Shown piece by piece: positions 6,707 through 14,409 of a DNA stretch of 18,096 bases. The DNA comes from a bacterium. Its GTDB lineage: Bacteria; JALSQH01. The stretch is from positions 1 to 18,096 of the forward strand of contig JALSQH010000198.1 of the NCBI GenBank assembly GCA_026985515.1, given 5' to 3'. The notes under the pieces are model-generated. The model was given only the letters and a program-made list of their open reading frames with translations, did no database searches and had not been told where the DNA came from. A program made the translations under genes and the position numbers. Every line of letters starts with the position of its first letter. Position 1 is the first letter of the stretch.

Positions 6707-8708
6707 TAGCTAGACCCACTAACGCATTTTTTATTTCACTGTCTGTTTCTATTTTGATCATCTTTTTTATCAGCTCTGCTGAATCTGGATCAAGGGGAAT
6801 TCTGTAGAGAGAATTGATTATTTTCTTTCTGCTTTCAGGAGGTAGCTCTTTGTATGCTTCGAGGATAATGTCAAATACCTTCCTTTTAATGGCAATTTCC
6901 ATAGCAGTGTGTATTACCTCTGGATCAGGATGTTTCAAAGCGTTTTTCAGAAGATTTTTGTACTTTTCTGACCAGTGCCTGTCTAAAATTTCAAGGGCAA
7001 CCACCACCACGGCTCCAATTGGATCATCCATTTTATCCACCAGATATTCCACCACCTCGTCACCAAGGATTTCTTCAAGAGCCTTCAGGGTTTCGAGCCT
7101 GATCCAGAAGTTGGGATCCTCTTTCAGTATCTTGAAGTAATCCAGTACCTCTCTGCCTCCTATGGCAGCAAGGGCTTTTATCGCTTCTATCCTGACCTTT
7201 TCATCCTCATCAAAACAGAGAGGTTGAACCTGAAAGAGGGAATCCTTCACTTTTAACTGTCTCAGAGTTCTCAATGCCCACTTCCTTATCTCAGGGTCAT
7301 TGTCCTTCAGAAGCATTGTGACATATTTCCAGTACTGGGTGGACTCAGTGTCACCAATGAGCCACAGCATATTTTTTTTACAGGTTTTCCCGGTGCATGA
7401 GTCAAGATATTTCTCAATAACCTGGGAGGCTACAGAGGGATAATCCCTGACAAGCCTTTTGAGGGCGTTTATTACTGCTTCTACTGTTTCAACATTTTCT
7501 CCCTTTGTGAGGTATCTCACCAGAGGTTCAATTGATTTTTCTGTCCCGACCCTTGCAAGAGCCTCTGCGACTGATGCCACCAATTTTTCAGAGCCACCCT
7601 GGATCAGATCAAGAAGGAGATCTTCAGATTTCTGGTTGCCCATTTTTGAAATAATCTTGCACATGAAGGATTTCGTGTCATCATCAAAGTCAAAGCATAT
7701 ATCGTGAATGATTCCAACTACTTCTTCCCCATAGAATTCCATTATTTCCAGGAAGAATTCTCTGTTTTCTTCTATGCTCCTTAGAATCTGAGGTATTGCA
7801 GATGTATCCCTCCTCGCTGCAAGTACCAGTGCTGCACCACTTTTCGTTTCAATGTTACTGCTGTTCAGAGCTTTATAGACTAAATCCTTCTTTATTTCAT
7901 TTTTCCTGATTGCATCCAGAAGTTCCTTCCTGTATTGAGGATTGTGGATGTAGAATTTGTATATAGCTCTGAAAGCTGCTTCCCTGATCCCTTTCTGAGG
8001 AATGTTGAGATTTTCCACAATGGGCAGGATGATTTTTGGATCAGATATATAGCCTGCAAGTTCCAGGAAGGCTTTTCTCAGAAGGGGTTCGTCAATGTAT
8101 GGTAGAAAATTCCTGTACTCGAGTTGAATTTTGGGGTAGCGGGAAAGAATATCTCTCGATGCTGAGAGGACACAGAAGACAATATTTATGTTGTCCTTTC
8201 TCTTTTCAAGAATATCTATGAGTATTTTTATAGTTTCTGCATTTCCTATTTTTCCAAGAACTTCTATTACAGCTGAAAGTAGATTCTCATCCTCAGTATC
8301 AAGCAATCTGATCAGGTAAGGTGCAACGGATTCATCTCCAATTTCGCCCAGTATGTCAACATAGAATTTTTTTATTTCATCGTTCTCTCTGGGAAGAGCC
8401 TCAATTATTTTGTATGTCGCTTTGCTACCAAGTCTTACAAGTCCCTCTATTGCAGAATTTCTCAGGTTTGCATTTTCTTCTTCATGAACCAGCTGGAGCA
8501 GGAGTTCTATGACGGCGGAAAGGTCATAATATCTCAGAAGTCCCTCTATGGCGGTTTTTCTTATTCTCCAGCGGCTATCACCCATTGCCTCTTTGAAAAC
8601 TTCAAGAGCCTCCGGATCATGCAATTCTGCAATGGATTCGAGAAATTCTATTTTTTCATTTTCATCCTCTATCACATTGTACTTCTCAATCAACCTCTTT
8701 TCCGTCAT
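6696..8708 (-). CDS. HEAT-repeat scaffold protein of the chemosensory operon
   Basis: The 670-residue protein is made almost wholly of paired helices of about 30 residues in the HEAT/PBS-lyase-like pattern. Examples are DPEALEVFKEAMGDSRWRIR, SVAPYLIRLLDTEDENLLSA, KSIEPLVRYLTKGENVETVE, DNDPEIRKWALRTLRQL and HPDPEVIHTAMEIAIKRK. No signal peptide, membrane segment or catalytic motif is visible, so a soluble protein-binding solenoid is likely. HEAT-repeat genes occur in other non-flagellar che clusters, for example the phycobilin-lyase-like Cpc7 of the Myxococcus Che7 system. This one probably docks a component of the array or its output (inference). It starts 24 bases after the zinc-ribbon gene and overlaps cheR by 11 bases. 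Confidence 0.9.
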   Translation of the reverse strand: MTEKRLIEKYNVIEDENEKIEFLESIAELHDPEALEVFKEAMGDSRWRIRKTAIEGLLRYYDLSAVIELLLQLVHEEENANLRNSAIEGLVRLGSKATYKIIEALPRENDEIKKFYVDILGEIGDESVAPYLIRLLDTEDENLLSAVIEVLGKIGNAETIKILIDILEKRKDNINIVFCVLSASRDILSRYPKIQLEYRNFLPYIDEPLLRKAFLELAGYISDPKIILPIVENLNIPQKGIREAAFRAIYKFYIHNPQYRKELLDAIRKNEIKKDLVYKALNSSNIETKSGAALVLAARRDTSAIPQILRSIEENREFFLEIMEFYGEEVVGIIHDICFDFDDDTKSFMCKIISKMGNQKSEDLLLDLIQGGSEKLVASVAEALARVGTEKSIEPLVRYLTKGENVETVEAVINALKRLVRDYPSVASQVIEKYLDSCTGKTCKKNMLWLIGDTESTQYWKYVTMLLKDNDPEIRKWALRTLRQLKVKDSLFQVQPLCFDEDEKVRIEAIKALAAIGGREVLDYFKILKEDPNFWIRLETLKALEEILGDEVVEYLVDKMDDPIGAVVVVALEILDRHWSEKYKNLLKNALKHPDPEVIHTAMEIAIKRKVFDIILEAYKELPPESRKKIINSLYRIPLDPDSAELIKKMIKIETDSEIKNALVGLANAR

Positions 8709-8732
8709 TTTTTAACCCGCCTTGCTCCAGAA

Positions 8733-9638
8733 TCAGAGTCCAAATTCTTTTCTCTTTGCCTCCAGCATTTTTTCAATCTCTTCTCCAAGAAAGTCTTTCA
8801 ATTTCCTGATATGCTCTGGAATTGTTTTTTCATAGTGCTCTCTTCCTGCCTTGAGATCCTTGGCTATTCTTTCATACACATCACCATGAATCAGGCCTTC
8901 TCTGATGGCATCTTCATTGTAAAGAGCTATGTCAGCTGCTATAAGCCGTGCCTTTCGCTGAGCCTTCTTAACCCATTCCTGATCTTCTGGTGAAAGAGAA
9001 GAGAGATCTATTTCCTTTTTCTCTGCTGGTGCTGGTTTTTCTTCAGGGACAGTTTCAGATGGTGCTGATACTTTGCCTTCCTGCGAAGGTGCAATCTGGT
9101 TTATAATACCTGGAAGTTCTTCCTCAATGGTATGTCTGTCGATGTAGTGATCAGCACCGTAGAGGTATTCGGGTGATCTTTTGTATGCATCCTTGTTGTA
9201 AATGGAACCTATAAGGATTATTTTTATGTTTTTCTGAGGGTCATTTCTTCTTACGAGTTCAGATACTTCAAAACCATAAAGTCTCGGTAGGTCAACATCA
9301 ATGATTGCAATGGAGGGATTTTGATTGGTGATCCTGTAAAGAGCCTCTATGCCATCACGGATTATCTGAGGAGAAATCCCGGCGGATTTAAGAATCTTTT
9401 CAATGACGCCTGCCAGTTCAGAGTTTGCTGTTGCAATGATGGCGTTTGCCTTCCCTGAAGGGGGAGGTGTTTCCTTTTTGCCTTCAGAAGGAGGAGTTGC
9501 TCCTTCCCAGTCCACAACATTTTCATATACTGGAAATATTTCTCCACAATGCTTGCATTTGATCTTTGGTGATTTACCGGAGAATTTTTTTGGGTCAAGT
9601 CTGTACTTGGCACCACACTTTGGACATTTGACAATCAT
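8733..9638 (-). CDS. zinc-ribbon / degenerate receiver protein with a conserved-looking helical C-terminus
   Basis: The 301-residue protein has three parts. Residues 1-36 are an MJ0042-type zinc ribbon (Cys5-x2-Cys8 and Cys28-x2-Cys31, CPKCGAKYRLDPKKF). A Pro/Ser/Glu-rich linker follows. Residues 66-182 have the receiver fold with the likely acceptor Asp114 (AIIDVDLPRLYGFE) and Ser145, but the metal-binding acidic pair is replaced (IIATANSE, Thr70-Ala71) and the conserved Lys is Arg168 (HYIDRHT). Normal aspartyl phosphorylation is therefore doubtful. After a second linker rich in Pro and Glu (185-210), residues 215-301 are a helical domain (KARLIAADIALYNEDAIREG). I recognise this style from proteins of many bacteria but know no function for it. 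Its ATG overlaps the stop of the second receptor as ATGA, so the two are coupled. Confidence 0.85.
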   Translation of the reverse strand: MIVKCPKCGAKYRLDPKKFSGKSPKIKCKHCGEIFPVYENVVDWEGATPPSEGKKETPPPSGKANAIIATANSELAGVIEKILKSAGISPQIIRDGIEALYRITNQNPSIAIIDVDLPRLYGFEVSELVRRNDPQKNIKIILIGSIYNKDAYKRSPEYLYGADHYIDRHTIEEELPGIINQIAPSQEGKVSAPSETVPEEKPAPAEKKEIDLSSLSPEDQEWVKKAQRKARLIAADIALYNEDAIREGLIHGDVYERIAKDLKAGREHYEKTIPEHIRKLKDFLGEEIEKMLEAKRKEFGL

Positions 9639-11662
9639 TTTTCACTACCTCTCTTTTGTTTAGTGTTTCTTTCTACCAGATCCATTATTGCTAATAGATT
9701 TTGCTTCATTCTCTTCAATCTCCTGGAAACTTCTTCGGAGGTTAATGAAATGGTATCGAGATACTTCTCCATCTCATTTTTATTATAATATAAACTCCTG
9801 TTCCCTTCACCTATTTCCATGAGGTTTTCAATGATATGTTCCAGTCGTGTTTCATATCTTGCCCATTCTTCTTTGAAGAGATTTATGTTTTCCCGAAGCT
9901 TTGTGATGTCAGGTGTCAGTTCAGTTTCTTTTTCGTAGATAGACGCAATGAATTTTTCAATCTGGGAAATCCTTGTATTGAGCTCATCTATCCATTCAAG
10001 ATTGTCTGATGCAACAGGTTCAATAACAGAGTTTATCTTATTGAGCTGTGTGACAAGCTGGTCAAGAAGGGTATCTGTGTTTCTAATTTCTTCCGAAATT
10101 TCTTTTAAATTCGTGGTATTTTCGTTGAGTGATTTTTTTATTATGTCAACAAACTTTGTAATCATTCCAAGTTCCTTCATGAGTTCTTCCACAAGTCCGC
10201 TGTTGGCGTTGCTGAATTCTCTGCTTTCCCTTATTTTATTTTCCATCTCCTGTATAGCGGAGAAAACTACTTCAGAAAGCCCCTTTACTTCTTCTGCAAT
10301 GATTTCAAAGCTACGGCCTTCGATACTGGTCACCTGTGCAGATATAATTGATGCATTGAGGGAAAGAAGGTTTGTCTGATCGGTAAACTCCTCAATGTCT
10401 CCCATTTTTAGTTCTATTTCGTTAAGGGTGTTTCGGATAAAACTTCTGTTGTTTTCCATGCTGTTAATTATTTCCCGAATCCTTCCAATGGTTGACATGG
10501 TTTCATTTATTGAGTTTTCTATAACTTCTTCTTTTTCTCTTATGGCATTTACTAATGGGAGAATGCCCTGGCTTCTGTTTTTCACATTTTCAGTTATTTC
10601 TTCCAGTTTTCTTATCTCATCTTCCGCTCTTACAATGTTTTTTCTGAGCTGAACAAGGTTTTCATTCCACTTTTCTTTCTCCTTTTCTATTTGCAGATGC
10701 TGAGAAATTTCTTCACTTATGAGTTTGACGAAGACTTCCCATTTTTTTACAAACTCAGTAAGAAGGGTTGAAATATTTTTATTGAAATCCTCCCTGAAAG
10801 TCATTTTTCTGAGTTCATCAAGGAAATCTTTCATCACCTGGATCTGAAAGGTTATTCTTTCCAGATCGTTGAAGAATTTGTCCGGTTCAACCTCTGCGTT
10901 TTTAATGTTGTTGAGGGAGTTTTCCATTTTATCAACCAGATCTATTGACCTCTGAAGAGTAGAGGATAATTCTGAGAGATTCTCCTTCCAGAGAAGGGTC
11001 AGTTTTGATTCCAGATGGAAGATATCTGCAATTTCATCTTCTCGCATGCTATCGGGTTCAGGAAAGGAAAATTTTTCTCCTTTAAAAATGCTTATCAAAC
11101 CTTCTTTGAATCGAAGTAAAGGTGAGGAGATTAGAAAATGTGTCACAAGAGAAATAGAAGCAATTATAACCAGACCAATAAGAAACATTATGAGACTCAA
11201 CCTTATCCCATATGAGAACATACTCTGGTCAATCTTTGTCAGGTCTATCAATCCTTCAATATGGTAAGGTCCTTTATCTTTGATGATCAGTTTCATTATT
11301 CTGTTTCTCACGAGGAAAGTTTTACCTGGTGTTAATTCTTCAGCGGAGTATTTCATGTGAAGCTCATTAAATAACTGAGGAAAAGTTGAGGTTAATCTCT
11401 TTCCTCTTCTATCATAGATTGCAAAATTATATGTCGCCAGTGAATTTTCCATTGTAAATATTCGGGGAGGAAATTTACCGCTCTGGAGCTGTTTTGGAAT
11501 TGTGTTTATTACCGCTTCAGCTCCTGATGTTACACTTTCAATGACACTCTTCCTGTGATTGATGAGGAGGAATATTGTGAGGAAAAAGATTATGGTGTAA
11601 ATAATTATTCCATTTATCAGCAAAAGTTTTCTGTTTATTTTAAGTGACCAGAATCTTGTCAT
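9635..11662 (-). CDS. divergent methyl-accepting-like chemoreceptor (second receptor)
   Basis: This 675-residue protein has TM1 (about 13-34), a periplasmic part of about 118 residues that resembles a small Cache-like sensor, TM2 (about 153-177), a HAMP-like stretch (about 178-230) and a very long coiled-coil hairpin. The tip is recognisable but altered: TDQTNLLSLNASIISAQ (427-443), then VTSIEGRSFEIIAEEVKG. Compared with the usual LNAAIEAARAGEQGRGF it has one extra residue in the turn, Ile440 for Glu and Gln443 for Arg. No adaptation consensus (Glu-Glu pair flanked by small residues) is visible in the arms. I chose ATG at 11662, one base after the stop of the preceding receptor (TGAGATG), with AGGAG at 11667-11671. 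A TTG six codons upstream keeps the frame open but has no matching site. Confidence 0.88.
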   Translation of the reverse strand: MTRFWSLKINRKLLLINGIIIYTIIFFLTIFLLINHRKSVIESVTSGAEAVINTIPKQLQSGKFPPRIFTMENSLATYNFAIYDRRGKRLTSTFPQLFNELHMKYSAEELTPGKTFLVRNRIMKLIIKDKGPYHIEGLIDLTKIDQSMFSYGIRLSLIMFLIGLVIIASISLVTHFLISSPLLRFKEGLISIFKGEKFSFPEPDSMREDEIADIFHLESKLTLLWKENLSELSSTLQRSIDLVDKMENSLNNIKNAEVEPDKFFNDLERITFQIQVMKDFLDELRKMTFREDFNKNISTLLTEFVKKWEVFVKLISEEISQHLQIEKEKEKWNENLVQLRKNIVRAEDEIRKLEEITENVKNRSQGILPLVNAIREKEEVIENSINETMSTIGRIREIINSMENNRSFIRNTLNEIELKMGDIEEFTDQTNLLSLNASIISAQVTSIEGRSFEIIAEEVKGLSEVVFSAIQEMENKIRESREFSNANSGLVEELMKELGMITKFVDIIKKSLNENTTNLKEISEEIRNTDTLLDQLVTQLNKINSVIEPVASDNLEWIDELNTRISQIEKFIASIYEKETELTPDITKLRENINLFKEEWARYETRLEHIIENLMEIGEGNRSLYYNKNEMEKYLDTISLTSEEVSRRLKRMKQNLLAIMDLVERNTKQKRGSEK

Positions 11663-11663
11663 C

Positions 11664-13814
11664 TCACTCCTCTTCCTCAATTCGGAAGTACTTGACTATT
11701 TCATATAAACCTTCAATTTGCTCGTTGAGATTTTTAACCACCGACTCAAGGGAAGAGGCATTTAGCTGATTCTGCCTTGTTATCTCCTGTATTCTGTTCA
11801 TTGCGTCAAGTATATGTTCAACACCCTTTTGCTGTTCCTGAACACTCCTTGAAATAAAGTGCACCATTTGATTGATATTTTTCACTGCTTCCATAATCTG
11901 CCTGCTTCCCTGTGTTTGCTCCTTTGTGGAGATCTTTACCTTTCGTGCTATCTGCCTCATATCTTCAATGGCATGGAGAATTCTCTCTGATCCCGCTTCC
12001 TGATCCTTTGTGGCAATGGAGATTTTCCTTGCCATCTCAACTATTCTGTTTATGGATTCTGTCACTTGATGAGACCCATTTGCCTGATCAGTTGTTGATC
12101 TGCTTATTTCCTTCATCCTTTCGGTGGATAGCATGGCACTGTTTAAAATTTCTTCCAGCGCCTTTCCGGCTTCTTCAGATAGAGTTACACTTTTGTTTAC
12201 TTTCTCGTCACTTTTTTCCAGAGCTTCCTTTGCATAGGTACTTTCTTCCCTCAATGAATTGATGAGATCACCGACTTCTTTTGTTGAAAGAGATGTTCTT
12301 TCAACCAGCTCTTTTATTTCGTCGGCAATAACGGCAAAACTCTTTCCCTCTTCCCCTGCCTGTGCAGCGATTATTGCTGCGTTGAGTGCGAGAAGATTTG
12401 TTTGCTCTGCAATGTCATCTATTACGAGTAGGATGGATCCTATCTCCTCTGTTTTGGCATTCAATCTTTCTATGGCTTTTGCAACTTCTGAAAATGTCTG
12501 TTTTATTTCCCTTATACTGTCTCTGGTGTAGTCAACAGCCTCTTTTCCTCTGGTGGCATTTTCTGTAACCTTTTCTGATAACTGGAGGGTTTCATTTGTA
12601 TTCCTCTCAATCTCGGAGATGGATTTGTCTATCTGATTCATTGAGGCTGCGGTGTTTTCTGATGCTTTGAAGAGTTCTTCAATATGAGAAGCAACTTCCT
12701 TTATTGCAGCTGTCATTTGAGAAATCGAGGAACTCGTTTCTTCAATTGCAGAGGATAGGCTTTCCATGTTTCTGTCCACTTCTGCAATGGTGGCAGTTAA
12801 TTCTGTTATGGAAGAAGAGCTTTCCTCAGAGGAGGAGGAAAGAACATCGATCTTTTCTGTAATCTCCCTCATTGATGCATTTAATTCTTCGATGGAGGAA
12901 CCAGTCTCCTCAACTGCCTTGAACTGAGCTGTTGCACCGGAGTAAACCTCTTCTGCTGTATCCTGTACCTCGTCAGAAAGGGATGTTAATTTCTTTGTTA
13001 TGATCTGTATCTTTTTGATTACATTTTTAATGTCTGTGAGCATCTGATTGAATACTCCTGCAAGGAGACCGATTTCATCTTCTCTCTTAACTTCTGCCCG
13101 CTGAGTCAGATCTCCCGTGGAAACCCTTTTGGCAACAGCAGTTAATTCTGCAAGAGGGGAGATGGCATACTCTATATAGAGATAGAGAATCGTAATGGCA
13201 AGGAGCAGGGTAATAATTAGTATGATTAACCCAACTCTTTCAGTTTCTTTTATTTCCATGCTTATTCCAAAAGTGCTCATCCCCAGCCGCACAAATCCCT
13301 GAACACTTTCCTTTGGTGTAGTCACACTGTAGTTTTCTGTGGGAGCGGTGGTCTGGCCCCCAAAAAGAAACTCATCATTTATGGCTGTTTCAACCGGAAT
13401 AATGATTGGTGCCACAAAATCATAGAATTTTTCCTTCCCTATTTTGAAGGAGGTGATTTTGACCCCTGCTGATGGTGGAGACACATAGGGTATTTCTTCT
13501 TTGTATCTTTCATCCTTGTATTCTTCTGCAAGGACTTCTCCTTTTTCAGTCACTATCATCCCATAGACGACATCCGGGTTATCCATTACCCCTTCAAGGA
13601 GTTGTTTGAGGACAATCTTATTCCTTGCCTGAAAACCCACTTTGGAGTTTCTAGCGAGATCATATACGAGAGTTTTTCCTCTTTTTACAAGCTCCTGCTG
13701 GAGGATCTGCCTTGTTTGATGATAAAAATATACACTGAATGCAAGTCCAAAGATCACGAAGAGCAGGCTAATAAAAAATATAAGCCTTGTTTTCAGCGTC
13801 TTTCTATTCTTCAT
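11664..13814 (-). CDS. methyl-accepting chemotaxis protein with extra-long cytoplasmic hairpin
   Basis: The receptor has 716 residues: TM1 (about 11-31), a periplasmic domain of about 160 residues (32-193, Cache/PDC-like, with NPDVVYGMIVTEKGEVLA and GFVRLGMS), TM2 (194-214), HAMP (about 215-270, ISPLAELTAVAKRVSTGDLT) and a hairpin with its tip at IAEQTNLLALNAAIIAAQAG (468-487). Each arm is about 220 residues, far longer than the roughly 150 of E. coli Tsr. Likely methylation sites on the first arm are Glu302-303, 330-331 and 358-359, with matching Glu/Asp-Gln pairs at 576, 604, 632 and 660 on the other arm. CheR and CheB in the same operon support adaptation. ATG at 13814 is chosen because GGAG (13821-13824) precedes it and the membrane segment follows at once. 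The frame stays open for 88 more codons upstream, but those lie in the cheW gene and show no receptor character. It overlaps that cheW by 11 bases. Confidence 0.95.
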   Translation of the reverse strand: MKNRKTLKTRLIFFISLLFVIFGLAFSVYFYHQTRQILQQELVKRGKTLVYDLARNSKVGFQARNKIVLKQLLEGVMDNPDVVYGMIVTEKGEVLAEEYKDERYKEEIPYVSPPSAGVKITSFKIGKEKFYDFVAPIIIPVETAINDEFLFGGQTTAPTENYSVTTPKESVQGFVRLGMSTFGISMEIKETERVGLIILIITLLLAITILYLYIEYAISPLAELTAVAKRVSTGDLTQRAEVKREDEIGLLAGVFNQMLTDIKNVIKKIQIITKKLTSLSDEVQDTAEEVYSGATAQFKAVEETGSSIEELNASMREITEKIDVLSSSSEESSSSITELTATIAEVDRNMESLSSAIEETSSSISQMTAAIKEVASHIEELFKASENTAASMNQIDKSISEIERNTNETLQLSEKVTENATRGKEAVDYTRDSIREIKQTFSEVAKAIERLNAKTEEIGSILLVIDDIAEQTNLLALNAAIIAAQAGEEGKSFAVIADEIKELVERTSLSTKEVGDLINSLREESTYAKEALEKSDEKVNKSVTLSEEAGKALEEILNSAMLSTERMKEISRSTTDQANGSHQVTESINRIVEMARKISIATKDQEAGSERILHAIEDMRQIARKVKISTKEQTQGSRQIMEAVKNINQMVHFISRSVQEQQKGVEHILDAMNRIQEITRQNQLNASSLESVVKNLNEQIEGLYEIVKYFRIEEEE
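11764..12101 (-). repeat. four tandem 28-residue repeats, descending arm of the receptor
   Basis: Residues 572-683 of the first receptor fall into four units of exactly 28 residues that begin at 572, 600, 628 and 656. They share a core of the type ST-x-(D/E)Q-xx-GS-xx-I (TTDQANGS, ATKDQEAGS, STKEQTQGS, SVQEQQKGV). The aligned acid-Gln pairs are at 576, 604, 632 and 660. The bounds given are the approximate codon span. Confidence 0.75.
12579..12914 (-). repeat. four tandem 28-residue repeats, ascending arm of the receptor
   Basis: Residues 301-412 fall into four 28-residue units that start at 301, 329, 357 and 385. Shared cores are VEETGSSIEEL, SEESSSSITEL, IEETSSSISQM and SENTAASMNQI. The first three hold Glu-Glu pairs that fit the receptor methylation consensus. 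The block lies opposite the repeat block of the other arm. Confidence 0.75.
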
Positions 13815-14409
13815 TGCTGTCTCCACTCTTTTTCGATTTTTTCTTTTTATTCTTTCTTGAAGATTTTCTGGTTGACTTTGAATATTGCTTTTCCTGTTTA
13901 GAATCTTCGCTGTCTGGTTTATTGTTATCCATTTGAGTGTCTGATAGCATTTCATGAAATTTACTGAAATCCACCTGCTCCTTCTGGGAGAGAAGCTTTT
14001 CAAAATCAATGATAAAAATGATTTCTTCCCCTTTCTCTGCGACTCCAGATAAAAAATCAGCTTTGAAGGATTCTCCAAGCTGAGGGGGTGGTTTCAAGTT
14101 TTCGGCGGGTATCCGTAAAACTTCAATAACTTCATCAACTAAGAGACCCGCGATTCTTTTCAGAATCGTGGCAACAATTATTCTTGTTTTCTTGTCTGGT
14201 TCTCTTGGTTCCATGCCGAATTTCTTCCTCAGATCCACAATGGGAATTATTACTCCTCTCAGATTTATCACTCCCTCAATGAATGGTGGAGTCCCGGGTA
14301 TTTTGCTGATTTTATGGTAACGGGTTATCTCCTTCACTTTCATAATGTCTATTCCAAATTCCAGATCTCCCAATTTAAAAATGGCAAATTGCAGCTCCTT
14401 TTCATCCAT
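13804..14409 (-). CDS. cheW: CheW-like adaptor with a lysine-rich C-terminal tail
   Basis: CheW couples receptors to CheA. Residues 6-142 form the CheW fold (LQFAIFKLGDLEFGIDIMKV, IEGVINLRGVIIPIVDLRKKFG, RIAGLLVDEVIEVLRIP, FLSGVAEKGEEIIFIIDFEKLL), including the conserved NLRG loop used for receptor contact. Residues 160-201 are a low-complexity hydrophilic tail with a strongly basic block at about 175-195 (KSSRKNKKKKSKKSG). A short CheW normally ends near residue 150, so the tail is extra. ATG at 14409 overlaps the stop of the other cheW by 8 bases, with AAGGAG upstream. The tail could bind nucleic acid, acidic lipids or an acidic protein such as the tail of the neighbouring CheW (inference). 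Confidence 0.95.
   Translation of the reverse strand: MDEKELQFAIFKLGDLEFGIDIMKVKEITRYHKISKIPGTPPFIEGVINLRGVIIPIVDLRKKFGMEPREPDKKTRIIVATILKRIAGLLVDEVIEVLRIPAENLKPPPQLGESFKADFLSGVAEKGEEIIFIIDFEKLLSQKEQVDFSKFHEMLSDTQMDNNKPDSEDSKQEKQYSKSTRKSSRKNKKKKSKKSGDSNEE

Noticed and set aside
8484-8993. 169-residue plus-strand frame across the HEAT and zinc-ribbon genes
   Set aside because: It is antisense to two well-supported genes, has no ribosome binding site and no recognisable domain. Other long plus-strand frames right of 2535 are of the same kind.
9362-9634. Minus-strand frame overlapping the zinc-ribbon gene
   Set aside because: It is a frame-shifted copy of the start of the zinc-ribbon protein and has no motif of its own.
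9635-13814. Pentapeptide tether for CheR/CheB on the receptors
   Set aside because: The two C-termini read YFRIEEEE and KQKRGSEK. Neither resembles NWETF.
13815-14078. 88-codon N-terminal extension of the first receptor frame
   Set aside because: It lies wholly inside the cheW gene in another frame and has no membrane or sensor character. The ATG at 13814 has a GGAG site and is followed at once by TM1.
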